Shown here: in pieces, positions 36,870 to 45,233 of the stretch | Numbering within the stretch: position 1 is the stretch's first letter | Layout of the letters: each line of letters opens with the position of its first letter | Source of the DNA: Jejuia rubra | Lineage (GTDB): Bacteria; Bacteroidota; Bacteroidia; Flavobacteriales; Flavobacteriaceae | Length of the DNA stretch: 64,000 bases | Reading direction: 5' to 3' | Assembly: GCF_042684665.1 (NCBI RefSeq) | Contig: NZ_JBHULY010000005.1 | Coordinates: forward strand, 496,001 to 560,000 | The notes under the pieces: generated by a model | The model's input: only the letters and a program-made list of their open reading frames with translations | What the model was told of the DNA's origin: nothing | The model's database searches: none | Translations under genes and position numbers: made by a program

Positions 36870-37365
36870 TTATTTCTTTTTTCTTTTTATTTCGAAACAT
36901 CATCACCACCAAAATAATCATGCCGGTAGTTACGGATAAATCGGCCAGATTAAAGATGCCTGTTCTTAACGTATCGTTTAATCTCAAATATAAAAAGTCT
37001 GTAACGCTTCCATAAGCAAATCGGTCATAAACATTAGCAATACCACCACCGATGATACTGGCAAATGCAAACAAAGACCAATTATCCAAACTTTTGTCTT
37101 TCAGTATATGGCGCATGACAAGAGCCAAGACTATAACAGGTAAAATCAAAAGAAGAATTACTTTCAAAGTGCCACTCAGCTCACTACCCATTCCCAAAAA
37201 GGCACCAGTATTTTCAACATTCATCAGTTGAAGATAGTCGCCAACAATTGGAGATGAAGAACCCGGCTCAACATTTGCTCGAACCAAAACTTTAGAAATC
37301 TGGTCTATAGCAATAGTGACAATGGTAGTAATAAAAATAAACGCGGAGCGACGTGTGATTTTCAT
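36856..37365 (-). CDS. lspA: Lipoprotein signal peptidase (signal peptidase II)
   Basis: 169 residues with four hydrophobic segments. The catalytic aspartates are Asp114 ('NVYDRFAYGSVTDF') and Asp142 ('FNLADLSV'); the conserved 'NVENTGAFLG' is present. It cleaves prolipoproteins after lipidation at the inner membrane and serves the many lipoproteins of this genome. It starts at the base after the fabD stop. Its C-terminal end lies within the arm of a large inverted repeat, so the final residues may be recently acquired. Confidence 0.95.
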   Translation of the reverse strand: MKITRRSAFIFITTIVTIAIDQISKVLVRANVEPGSSSPIVGDYLQLMNVENTGAFLGMGSELSGTLKVILLLILPVIVLALVMRHILKDKSLDNWSLFAFASIIGGGIANVYDRFAYGSVTDFLYLRLNDTLRTGIFNLADLSVTTGMIILVVMMFRNKKKKEIKEAV

Positions 37366-38259
37366 TTAGGCATTGGTTTCAAAAGTTGCAGATGCAGTTT
37401 GTGCTTCCCTGTTGATTTTCTTTACCAAGCCTTGCAATACATTCCCTGGGCCCACTTCGGTAAATAAAGTAGCACCATCAGCTATCATTTGCTGCACGGA
37501 TTGTGTCCATCGCACCGGAGCAGTCAATTGGGAAATCAGATTGGCTTTTATCTCATTTTCGTCACTTACGGCACTGGCCGTAACATTCTGATAAATATGA
37601 CATTTAGGTGTGCTAAATGTGGTGTTTTCAATTGCTGCAGCCAACTCTTCGCGCGCAGGCTCCATTAATGGTGAATGGAACGCACCTCCAACGGGCAACA
37701 CCAAGGCGCGACGTGCACCTTCTTCTTTTAAGGTTTCGCAGGCCCTATTTATAGCATCGATTTCACCAGAAATGACCAATTGGCCAGGGCAATTATAGTT
37801 GGCAGCTACAACAACACCTTCTGTCACAGCACATACTTTTTCAACAATATCATCCTCTAAACCTAAAACGGCCGCCATAGTACTGGGCTGTAATTCACAA
37901 GCTTTTTGCATGGTCATAGCACGTGTTGAAACCAGTTTTAAGCCGTCTTCAAATGTCAGCGCGCCATTGGCTACCAGAGCTGATAATTCGCCCAAGGAGT
38001 GTCCAGCAACCATGTCCGGTTGAAACGAATCGCCCAAAGTTTTAGCAAGTATTACGGAGTGTAAAAATATAGCGGGCTGGGTTACCTTAGTTTGTTTCAA
38101 ATCCTCAGCGGAACCTTCAAACATAATATCTGTGATATTAAAGCCCAGAATGTCATTGGCATTTTCAAAAAGTTCTTGGGCTTCTGGCGAGTTCTCGTAA
38201 AGGTCCAGTCCCATTCCAGTGAATTGGGCACCTTGTCCCGGGAATACGTATGCTTTCAT
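37366..38259 (-). CDS. fabD: Malonyl-CoA:ACP transacylase
   Basis: 297 residues from the ATG at 38259 ('MKAYVFPGQGAQ', the family's normal N-terminus); the frame continues 45 bp upstream without a good start. 'GHSLGE' carries the nucleophilic Ser, 'GGAFHSPLM' the catalytic His. It transfers malonate from CoA to acyl carrier protein in fatty acid synthesis. Directly followed by lspA. Usual length, nothing odd. Confidence 0.95.
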   Translation of the reverse strand: MKAYVFPGQGAQFTGMGLDLYENSPEAQELFENANDILGFNITDIMFEGSAEDLKQTKVTQPAIFLHSVILAKTLGDSFQPDMVAGHSLGELSALVANGALTFEDGLKLVSTRAMTMQKACELQPSTMAAVLGLEDDIVEKVCAVTEGVVVAANYNCPGQLVISGEIDAINRACETLKEEGARRALVLPVGGAFHSPLMEPAREELAAAIENTTFSTPKCHIYQNVTASAVSDENEIKANLISQLTAPVRWTQSVQQMIADGATLFTEVGPGNVLQGLVKKINREAQTASATFETNA

Positions 38260-38304
38260 TGTTAGTTCGTTTTTATGGTGCAAAAATAGCAATAATATTA
38301 CCAC

Positions 38305-39237
38305 TTAAATTCTCTCGTAAGTAATAAACGAAAAATCATGGTCGTGCTCTGCATCCTTTTGATGGAAAATATTTTCGGTTTCCTTCCAAACTGAAGTATC
38401 AATCTTTGGGAAGAAGGCATCTGCCTCAAAGGTTTCATGTACTCTGGTGAGTTCAATTTTATCTGCAATCCCCATCGATTGCTCATAAATCTGTCCACCA
38501 CCGATAATAAACGGTTGGCTGTCATTTCTTGAAGCATCAATCGCGTCCTCCAAGGAATGCACTATAATAACCCCCACAGGCGCTTTATAATCCTTCTGCC
38601 GAGTGATGACAACATGGGTGCGATTGGGCAGGGGTTTAGGGAAGCTTTCAAAGGTTTTGCGCCCCATAATGATATGATGCCCGCTCGTTAAAGATTTAAA
38701 ACGCTTTAGGTCGGTGCTCAAATCCCAAATCAACTGATTGCCCCTGCCAATGGCATCGTTCTCCGAGGCTGCGGCAATTATCGTGAGTTCAGAGGTCTTT
38801 TTTTTTGGAGTAGTTTTTTTAGGTGTGGCTAAGGTTTCGTTATACACCTCGCTCTTCGCTTTGATTTCTTCCTCTTTTCTAAACCCTTCTTTCATTTTAT
38901 CAATGCGCTCCCGCTGTTTGGCTACCAATTTTTCCATTTGTTGTTGCTCCCAGGCCTTCCCCATAAATTTGTGGGTCACAAACACGTTGAAGAGATGGTA
39001 CAAAAACAGGAACAGCCAAAATAAAATGGTATAAACAAACCAATTGATGCCAGCAATGGTAAAATCCTTGCCAATACCAAGAACCGTGTTGGCCACAATT
39101 AGAAAAACACAACCAATCAAAAATAGCACAAAATGCACATACAGCCTTTTTTTCTGTTTTACCCGTCTTTGGGCGTTTTCAATAAGTTCCAGTTGTTCCT
39201 TATCTATTTGAGGTGTTTGTTTTTTCTTCCCGAACAT
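38305..39237 (-). CDS. folA: 2TM domain-dihydrofolate reductase fusion
   Basis: 310 residues from the ATG at 39237. Residues about 1-110 form a 2TM domain: basic N-terminus, two hydrophobic helices ('HFVLFLIGCVFLIVANTVL', 'WFVYTILFWLFLFLYHLFNVF') and a charged amphipathic helix. A Lys/Thr/Pro-rich linker follows (about 140-150), then a complete dihydrofolate reductase ('ELTIIAAASENDAIGRGNQLIWDL', 'IIMGRKTFESF', 'VVITRQ', 'FIIGGGQIYE'). The Asp of 'LSTDLKRF' matches the catalytic acid. The enzyme reduces dihydrofolate to tetrahydrofolate, working with thyA encoded about 2 kb away. The fusion would tether it to the inner membrane, which is unusual. There is no stop or frame change between the parts. 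Confidence 0.88.
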   Translation of the reverse strand: MFGKKKQTPQIDKEQLELIENAQRRVKQKKRLYVHFVLFLIGCVFLIVANTVLGIGKDFTIAGINWFVYTILFWLFLFLYHLFNVFVTHKFMGKAWEQQQMEKLVAKQRERIDKMKEGFRKEEEIKAKSEVYNETLATPKKTTPKKKTSELTIIAAASENDAIGRGNQLIWDLSTDLKRFKSLTSGHHIIMGRKTFESFPKPLPNRTHVVITRQKDYKAPVGVIIVHSLEDAIDASRNDSQPFIIGGGQIYEQSMGIADKIELTRVHETFEADAFFPKIDTSVWKETENIFHQKDAEHDHDFSFITYERI

Positions 39238-39422
39238 GTGCAACGTTTAAAAAGTAAAGTTAAAGTTTTTTAATTACTGGAGCGCAAAAATAGGAATTTA
39301 ACTGCGGTATCACGCCAAAAAAACAAATGGCCTGATAATCAATTATAAATGCATTTAAAAATTGCATAAAACATAAATTTCAATAGGATTATTTGCATAC
39401 TTTAAAGTAATGCGAAACGCAG

Positions 39423-39494
39423 ATTATCAAATTGATAATTATTTAAAAATAAGCGGTTTATCATATTCCGGTTCTCATAGATTTTATACATTTG
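39423..39494 (+). promoter_or_regulatory. Promoter and upstream palindrome of the CBM48 gene
   Basis: TACATTTG (39487-39494) matches the Bacteroidota -7 consensus TAnnTTTG and lies 24 bp before the ATG; the -33 element is weak (TTC near 39466). A 17-bp palindrome (39423-39439, 8-bp arms around 1 base) about 50 bp further upstream could be an operator. Confidence 0.6.
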
Positions 39495-39518
39495 CACCAA
39501 TAAAAAACACCTAGAATT

Positions 39519-39815
39519 ATGGCTATTAAAAAACAGTATTTAAAGAGTAAACCTATATGTAAAGTAACTTTCTCAATTGAAGCTCCTGATGCAAAAAAAG
39601 TTGCTTTAGTTGGAAGTTTTAACGACTGGAACGCTAAAAAGGCTCCGCTTAAAAAATTGAAGAACGGTACGTTTAAAGGTACTGTAGATTTAGACAAAGA
39701 CAGTTCTTACGAATTTAAGTATATCGTAGACGGTGCTTATGTTAACGATTCTGAAGCAGATTCTTATGCTTGGAACGATTTTGCAGGTGCTGAAAACGGC
39801 GTTGTAACCGTATAA
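39519..39815 (+). CDS. Stand-alone CBM48 (glycogen-binding / isoamylase early-set) protein
   Basis: 98 residues, no signal peptide. The whole protein is one early-set beta-sandwich: 'VALVGSFNDWN' and 'YEFKYIVDG' are the glycogen-binding signatures known from AMPK beta subunits and branching enzymes. No catalytic domain is attached. It is a single-gene unit with a consensus -7 box and its own terminator. It may bind glycogen or recruit a partner enzyme to it, but no glycogen gene is nearby. Role unknown. Confidence 0.85.
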   Translation: MAIKKQYLKSKPICKVTFSIEAPDAKKVALVGSFNDWNAKKAPLKKLKNGTFKGTVDLDKDSSYEFKYIVDGAYVNDSEADSYAWNDFAGAENGVVTV

Positions 39816-39836
39816 GTTTTACTAAAACATTTACAC

Positions 39837-39870
39837 AAGGCACCTTCTTTTGGAGGTGCTTTTTTGTTTT
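39837..39870 (+). terminator. Terminator after the CBM48 gene
   Basis: Stem of 6 perfect base pairs (39840-39845 with 39854-39859), extendable with a bulge, followed by a T tract. About 25 bp past the stop. Confidence 0.75.
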
Positions 39871-39904
39871 ACACCCGTTTTAACTTACGGCCTAAATTTA
39901 CTTT

Positions 39905-40015
39905 GGGGCGCAGGGATGTTATGGGCGTTACCCACAAGGGGTCGGGCTTTCCGCTCATAGTTTTGGCTCGATGCGCGCCTCGCCAAAAGCTGCCGCTTCA
40001 ATCCCTAACGCGGAA
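39905..40015. ncRNA. GC-rich foldable intergenic element, candidate structured RNA or repeat
   Basis: This 111-bp segment is far richer in GC than its surroundings. The ends can pair (GCG 39908-39910 with 40009-40011; GGGAT 39913-39917 with 40001-40005). Inside are CCC-acaa-GGG (39931-39940) and a 9-bp hairpin (39959-39967 with 39982-39991, one bulge). TTCCGC (39949-39954) could also pair with GCGGAA (40010-40015). No open frame of note. From memory, closely similar GC-rich elements recur between genes in other Flavobacteriia; unchecked. The transcribed strand and function are unknown. Confidence 0.5.
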
Positions 40016-40051
40016 GCATTAGTAGAAACACCCTTTTTTAGGTACTACTCT

Positions 40052-41260
40052 TTAATTATCCAATAACGGTTTCAAGTTGGTTAATGCCTCAGCGTTCTTA
40101 ATATCCGATAGCTTTTTGGAATAGCGTCTACCATTCAAAAATTTTCCAATAAACGTGGAGCGGACTAAATAATGATAGCTTACAAAACTGATAACACCGG
40201 CAGTAATGACCACAAACAGCACTTTAATGATGGAAGGTACGGGCCAATCGACTATAAAACTTGGAAGTACTACCACTAAAGTAACGTGCACTAAATATAC
40301 CCAATAGGAGGAATCAGAAATGTATCGCATTCTTGAGGAATGGTTACTGGTATAGCGAATAAATAAACCCGTGATGCCGAAAATAAAGAACCAAACCATT
40401 ATCGATTTTAAGATGATTATACCTTCGTAATTCATTAAACTTCGTGTAAAAAAATAAACAGAAAACAGAATGACACCCAATAGGGTATTTATCCAATCGT
40501 GTTTCATAAAAACATGCAAAAGATGTTTGGATTGATATAACACCCAGCCAATGCTATAGAAGGTGAAATAATAAATAAAGGTGTTAAATTCCGGAACAAA
40601 AGAGACCGAAGTGGATACATAAGAAACGCCCATTATAAAATAGACTATGGCCGAAATACTTGCCAAAACCAAAATACGAATTATCGGTTTTTTTATAACC
40701 CAACTAAATCCGTTTGAAATTCTAAGCGAAACAGAGGGGAACTTTTTAAATATAAAACCGAATATCACAGAGAAAGCGGTTATCAAAACTAAATAGTACA
40801 AAAACCATAGGTGAAATGTGCTTTGGGGAATATATATGCCCAAGTTGGTAAACAGGGACAAAGTGTCTTCCAAAGCATTGGCGTTACCTTGAAAAATACG
40901 TCCCGTATAGGCAAAACCAAATACAATGGTTGGCCACAACAAAATCACAAAAACCAAAAAGGGGTACAATATCCTTTCAAGGCGATTTTTTATCATTTTT
41001 ATGGGCGTGCGCTCATAGAATAACATGGCGCCAAAAAATCCAGCCACCATAAAAAATATTTGCATTCTAAAGGCATGAATCAAGGCAACCATAAAGTCGT
41101 TTGAGAGGTGAGTCGTATTTGGGTCTTGAACCTGCCAAACCTTATAATCGAAGGTGCCATAGGTGATAACTGAATGCAGAACCAACCCTAAAAGCATCAT
41201 AATTGCGCGCAGGGAATCCATGGAGTGTATTCTCCTGGTTTTTGTAAGAGTGGTTTTCAT
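40052..41260 (-). CDS. Membrane acyltransferase, acyltransferase 3 / OpgC-like family
   Basis: 402 residues with about ten transmembrane helices. The start 'SMDSLRAIMMLLGLVLHSVITYG' has the conserved arginine and histidine of acyltransferase 3 proteins, and 'HAFRMQIFFMVAGFFGAMLFYER' is also typical. The closest known role is transfer of acyl groups such as succinyl or acetyl to surface or periplasmic glycans (OpgC, O-antigen acetylases). Transcribed in the same direction as thyA, 106 bp downstream of it. Substrate unknown. Confidence 0.85.
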   Translation of the reverse strand: MKTTLTKTRRIHSMDSLRAIMMLLGLVLHSVITYGTFDYKVWQVQDPNTTHLSNDFMVALIHAFRMQIFFMVAGFFGAMLFYERTPIKMIKNRLERILYPFLVFVILLWPTIVFGFAYTGRIFQGNANALEDTLSLFTNLGIYIPQSTFHLWFLYYLVLITAFSVIFGFIFKKFPSVSLRISNGFSWVIKKPIIRILVLASISAIVYFIMGVSYVSTSVSFVPEFNTFIYYFTFYSIGWVLYQSKHLLHVFMKHDWINTLLGVILFSVYFFTRSLMNYEGIIILKSIMVWFFIFGITGLFIRYTSNHSSRMRYISDSSYWVYLVHVTLVVVLPSFIVDWPVPSIIKVLFVVITAGVISFVSYHYLVRSTFIGKFLNGRRYSKKLSDIKNAEALTNLKPLLDN

Positions 41261-41366
41261 TTGGTTGGTTTACCAATGGCGACTAAAGAGCAACCATCAT
41301 TTATTGAATCCCTACAATATAAGAAGATTTTCTGACAAGGAAATTAAAACACTATATCATAGCGTG

Positions 41367-42191
41367 TTATACAGCAACAACCCCCTTAATATGGGGATGC
41401 GGATTGTAATCCACCAAAGTAAAATCCTCAAAGGTAAAATCAAAAATATCTTTTACTTCGGGATTTAAAATCATTTTTGGCATAGGACGGATATCACGGG
41501 ATAATTGCAATTCCAATTGCTCGTAGTGGTTACTATAAATATGGGCGTCACCAAAGGTGTGGATAAACTCACCAGCTTCGTAACCGCAAACCTGCGCCAT
41601 CATCATGGTAAATAGGGAGTACGAGGCAATATTAAATGGTACGCCTAAAAAGATATCTGCACTGCGTTGGTACAGTTGGCAGGACAGTTTCCCATTGGCT
41701 ACATAAAACTGAAAAAAGGCATGGCATGGAGGCAGTGCCGCTTTACCATTCGCTACATTTTCGCTAAAGCTTTTTGAAGTATCCGGCAAAACCGATGGAT
41801 TCCAAGCAGACACCAGCAAGCGTCTGCTATCTGGGTTGTGCTTTAAGCTGTGGATAACGTCTTTGATTTGGTCGATCTCGTCACTGTTCCAGTTCCGCCA
41901 TTGATGACCATACACCGGTCCCAGATCACCGTTTTCATCCGCCCATTCATTCCAAATCCGCACGCCGTTTTCCGTTAGGTATTCAATATTGGTATCACCC
42001 TTCAAAAACCACAACAGTTCGTAAATAATCGATTTTAAATGCAGTTTTTTGGTGGTTACCATCGGAAACCCTTCACTTAAATCAAATCGCATTTGATACC
42101 CGAACACACTTTTGGTGCCAGTGCCCGTGCGGTCTGATTTTTCATTGCCATGCTCTAAAACGTGTTTTACTAAGTCGTGGTATTGCTTCAT
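41367..42191 (-). CDS. thyA: Thymidylate synthase
   Basis: 274 residues, the normal length. Catalytic Cys156 in 'LPPCHAFFQF', 'RSDRTGTGT'-like start, 'RRLLVSAWNP', 'QRSADIFLGVPFNIASY' and the C-terminal 'HIKGVVAV' are present. It methylates dUMP to dTMP with methylene-tetrahydrofolate, producing the dihydrofolate that the 2TM-DHFR fusion nearby recycles. A perfect GC-rich hairpin ends 7 bp upstream of the start codon and may limit translation. Confidence 0.96.
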   Translation of the reverse strand: MKQYHDLVKHVLEHGNEKSDRTGTGTKSVFGYQMRFDLSEGFPMVTTKKLHLKSIIYELLWFLKGDTNIEYLTENGVRIWNEWADENGDLGPVYGHQWRNWNSDEIDQIKDVIHSLKHNPDSRRLLVSAWNPSVLPDTSKSFSENVANGKAALPPCHAFFQFYVANGKLSCQLYQRSADIFLGVPFNIASYSLFTMMMAQVCGYEAGEFIHTFGDAHIYSNHYEQLELQLSRDIRPMPKMILNPEVKDIFDFTFEDFTLVDYNPHPHIKGVVAV

Positions 42192-42197
42192 CCCAAT

Positions 42198-42215
42198 TTC
42201 CCGCGAACGCGGGAA
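42198..42215 (-). promoter_or_regulatory. GC hairpin at the thyA translation start
   Basis: TTCCCGCG (42198-42205) and CGCGGGAA (42208-42215) form a perfect 8-bp stem with a 2-base loop in AT-rich surroundings. It ends 7 nt before the thyA ATG and could block ribosome access. It could also simply be a small dispersed palindrome. Confidence 0.5.
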
Positions 42216-42405
42216 TCTTTTAAAAGTTAGACATAAGCTGTCTAATAAAAAACAGCGGTTACGAATTTAAAGAAAAAGAGGGCTTAGATTCTCATACTAA
42301 TGGAAGAATATCAAAAAGTTATTAACGGTAATTTATGCTCAATGACAACAAAAAAATAGCCCAATTCTAAAATTGAGCTGCTTTGAGGGTTTCTTTAAGG
42401 ATTTA

Positions 42406-42741
42406 CTAACCTGTTTGTTGCTGTGTGGCCCCTTGTAATTTGTTTTTCATTAATTCTAGGGCCACATTATCTTTTAGTTTTTGTGTTATTAAAACCCTAT
42501 CACGTTCTACTTCTTTTATGCGCTTCTGAATTTCTTGACTTCGGTTATAAATTTTTTGATATTTTTCTTCACGCTGCCGTTGCTTGCGCATTTTTAGTCT
42601 GAGCATAGCTTCTTTGTGTTCGTGTAGTTTTCTTTTGTCTCGTTTTTCTTTGAGTGTTTCCATGTAAACAGTGCCGTATGAGTAAACATACATTGCCACG
42701 AACAGCAATGCTATAATTCCAAGAGTAATGTAGCCATTCAT
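42406..42741 (-). CDS. Small membrane protein with coiled coil
   Basis: 111 residues. One N-terminal transmembrane helix (about 3-24) is followed by an extremely charged Lys/Arg/Glu/Gln-rich segment (about 30-90) predicted by eye as a long coiled coil, and a Gln-rich tail. No known family recognised. Probably anchored in the inner membrane with the coiled coil in the cytoplasm. Separate transcription unit with more than 200 bp of non-coding DNA on each side. Confidence 0.65.
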   Translation of the reverse strand: MNGYITLGIIALLFVAMYVYSYGTVYMETLKEKRDKRKLHEHKEAMLRLKMRKQRQREEKYQKIYNRSQEIQKRIKEVERDRVLITQKLKDNVALELMKNKLQGATQQQTG

Positions 42742-43052
42742 AATTCTTAGTTTTAAGGGATTTTACGAACTTCAAATCGAATTTTGGTTCATCATAATTT
42801 AGGTATAAATCTGATTAAGTGTAAAAATAATGGATGAAATGCGCAAAAAACAGGGTGAAGTCAGCAAAATCCGATGAAATGCATGCTCGTTTTTGTTAAA
42901 AAAGTTAATATTTTGAATTTTGGACAGTTATGCGGATTGGCAGTAGAATTATGAATAATTCGGACGAAAAATAGAATAATTTCAAATTTGAATAAAACAA
43001 ATATGGGCCACGAATATTGTTAAATAACAATTGAAAAATAGGGGCTCCACTT
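42742..43052. other. AT-rich intergenic stretch
   Basis: 311 bp between two minus-strand genes. No open frame or RNA gene seen. It must hold the promoter of the small membrane protein; no box could be fixed. GAATAATT is repeated at about 42953 and 42973. Confidence 0.4.
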
Positions 43053-44582
43053 TTATCCAATAATCATCCCTGCAATAGTCGCCGAAATCAGGGAAGCAAT
43101 TGTGCCACCCAGTAAAGCGCGCATTCCAAATTTTGATAAAGTTTTACGTTGTCCAGGCGCTAAGGAACCGATGCCTCCAATTTGAATACCAATGGATGCA
43201 AAATTGGCAAAACCACAAAGCATGTAGGTGGCCATTATCACAGATTTTTCATAATTCAGATGAACGGCTTTTGATGCGTTTTTCAGGTCAGCCAACTGTA
43301 TATAGCCTACAAATTCGCTAGCGACCAATTTAATGCCCAGCAGTTGTCCCATTAAGGCCATATCTTCCTTGGCCACCCCTATTAACCACATTAAAGGTGC
43401 AAATAGATAACCCAAAATAAGCTCTAAAGAAAATTCATCATAAATGGTATTATTGGCAATCCACCCATTAAAAGAAGTGATATCGCCAATCCAAAAAAGA
43501 ATACCGTTGAACATGGCGATGAACGCCAAAAATACCAATAACATGGCACCAACATTAACCGCAAGCCTAAGACCTTCAGTAGTGCCATTAGCGATAGCAT
43601 CTAAAAAGTTAGAGCCGATTTTTTCTTGGGATACGGACACGTCCGTATTTACGGTTTCTGTTTGGGGATAGAGTATTTTGGAAATCACAATCGCGCCAGG
43701 AGCTGCCATCACTGAAGCGGCCAATAAATGTTTGGCGTAAAACAACTTTAACACCTCGCTATCTCCACCTAAAAAGTCGATATAAGCGCCTAAAACAGCG
43801 CCCGCAACTGTGGCCATCCCACCAATCATCACCAACAGTATTTCGGATTTGTTCATGCGATCCAAATAGGCTTTTATCAATAACGGGGCTTCGGTTTGTC
43901 CCAAAAAGATATTCCCTGCCACGCTAAGACTTTCCGCACCCGAAATTTTTAAGGCTTTGGTTAACAGCCATGCCATGGCTTTTACCACTTTTTGAATAAT
44001 GCCCAAATATAATAATACAGAAGTGAGTGCCGAGAAAAATATAATCGTCGGTAAGACTTGAAATGCAAATATATAGCCGAAGGTTTGCGTATCCGATATT
44101 AGGCCACTGAAAAGGAAATCGCTTCCAGCTTTTGTGAATTCCAAAATTTGAACAAAAATGCTTCCGAGAAACTCGAAGATGCTTTCAATAATTGGCACTT
44201 TTAGCACACCAATTGCAATCAGCAATTGCAATGCCAATCCAATACCCACAATTTTCCAGTTGATCGCTTTGCGATTACTGCTGAATAAAAAGGCGATAAA
44301 CACCAAGGATAGCATACCTAAAATACCGCGCCAAAGGCTGTTGAATGAAAAGCCCTGACTAGGAATAATTTCGTCCGTTGAGTCTGCGGAGGTGTCTTTA
44401 AGTTTGGTTTTGACGGCTGCAGTGGCCGTGGTGTCGCCAACAAGAGTCGTATTAATTTCCGTTTCAACCTGAGAAACTAATTCAGTAGAATTGCGTTCAG
44501 TAAGCGCAGTGTCGTTTTGTGAAAATGAAGGTGTGGCAATCAAGCAAAGGATAAACACGATGCTGAAAACCAGTTGCTTCAT
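43053..44582 (-). CDS. Concentrative nucleoside transporter (NupC family)
   Basis: 509 residues. The N-terminus is a cleavable-looking signal ('IATPSFSQ'), then about 50 polar Thr/Asp/Glu-rich residues. The CNT membrane core follows from about residue 85, with about nine helices and the motifs 'GNIFLGQTEAPLLIKAYL', 'GGMATVAGAVLGAYI', 'APGAIVISK' and 'CGFANFASIGIQIGG'. It takes up nucleosides with Na+ or H+. The exported N-terminal extension is absent from the enterobacterial proteins. It lies 15 bp downstream of the bifunctional nuclease gene, so they are probably co-transcribed. Confidence 0.92.
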   Translation of the reverse strand: MKQLVFSIVFILCLIATPSFSQNDTALTERNSTELVSQVETEINTTLVGDTTATAAVKTKLKDTSADSTDEIIPSQGFSFNSLWRGILGMLSLVFIAFLFSSNRKAINWKIVGIGLALQLLIAIGVLKVPIIESIFEFLGSIFVQILEFTKAGSDFLFSGLISDTQTFGYIFAFQVLPTIIFFSALTSVLLYLGIIQKVVKAMAWLLTKALKISGAESLSVAGNIFLGQTEAPLLIKAYLDRMNKSEILLVMIGGMATVAGAVLGAYIDFLGGDSEVLKLFYAKHLLAASVMAAPGAIVISKILYPQTETVNTDVSVSQEKIGSNFLDAIANGTTEGLRLAVNVGAMLLVFLAFIAMFNGILFWIGDITSFNGWIANNTIYDEFSLELILGYLFAPLMWLIGVAKEDMALMGQLLGIKLVASEFVGYIQLADLKNASKAVHLNYEKSVIMATYMLCGFANFASIGIQIGGIGSLAPGQRKTLSKFGMRALLGGTIASLISATIAGMIIG

Positions 44583-44597
44583 AAAAGAAATGTTTAA

Positions 44598-45215
44598 TTA
44601 CCGTTTGGAGATTTCGTCCCGGATATGTGCCGCTTTTTCATAGTCCTCATTAGCTACTGCTTCGTCCAATAGCTTGTGAAGTTCATCCAAAGATTTTGAA
44701 GAATAGTCCGTTTGGGAGGTGGCGGGTTCCAACTCGCCAGCTAAAACATCATCCACTAAAATGCTATCCTCTATTTCGTCTTCGTCTTCTTTTTTGGTAT
44801 CGACTTTAAGATAAATACCAGCCTTATCCAAGATGTTTTTATAAGTGAAAATAGGAGCGTCAAAACGTAAGGCCAGAGCAATGGCGTCACTGGTTCTGGC
44901 ATCGATGATTTCCTCAATCTTATCGCGTTCGCAAATCAAACTGGAATAGAACACACCATCCACCAATTTATGGATGATGACTTGTTTTACTACGATATCA
45001 AATCTATCGGCAAAATTCTTAAAAAGGTCGTGAGTTAAAGGTCGTGGTGGGCGGATTTCCTTTTCTAAAGCAATGGCTATGGACTGGGCTTCAAAAGCAC
45101 CAATAACGATGGGAAGTTTTCGGTCGCCCTCAATTTCATTCAATATCAGGGCATACGCACCATTTTGGGTCTGGCTATAGGAAATGCCCTTTATGTTCAA
45201 TCTTACTAAACTCAT
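44598..45215 (-). CDS. Bifunctional nuclease family protein with UVR motif (DUF151)
   Basis: 205 residues, cytoplasmic. Residues about 1-135 are the bifunctional nuclease (DUF151) domain ('LPIVIGAFEAQSIAIALE', 'ARTSDAIALALRFDAPIF'). After an acidic linker, the last about 35 residues are a UvrB/UvrC-interaction motif ('LHKLLDEAVANEDYEKAAHIRDEI'). The domain pair is common in Bacteroidota; a nuclease activity on DNA and RNA has been reported for plant and bacterial relatives. Upstream lies a large hairpin element at 45234-45306. Confidence 0.88.
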   Translation of the reverse strand: MSLVRLNIKGISYSQTQNGAYALILNEIEGDRKLPIVIGAFEAQSIAIALEKEIRPPRPLTHDLFKNFADRFDIVVKQVIIHKLVDGVFYSSLICERDKIEEIIDARTSDAIALALRFDAPIFTYKNILDKAGIYLKVDTKKEDEDEIEDSILVDDVLAGELEPATSQTDYSSKSLDELHKLLDEAVANEDYEKAAHIRDEISKR

Positions 45216-45233
45216 ACTAATTTAAAACGCAAA

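Noticed and set aside
43053..44582. Nucleoside transporter with exported N-terminal extension as a novel fusion
   Set aside because: The extension is short and low in complexity, and such extensions are, as far as I recall, common in Bacteroidota members of the family.
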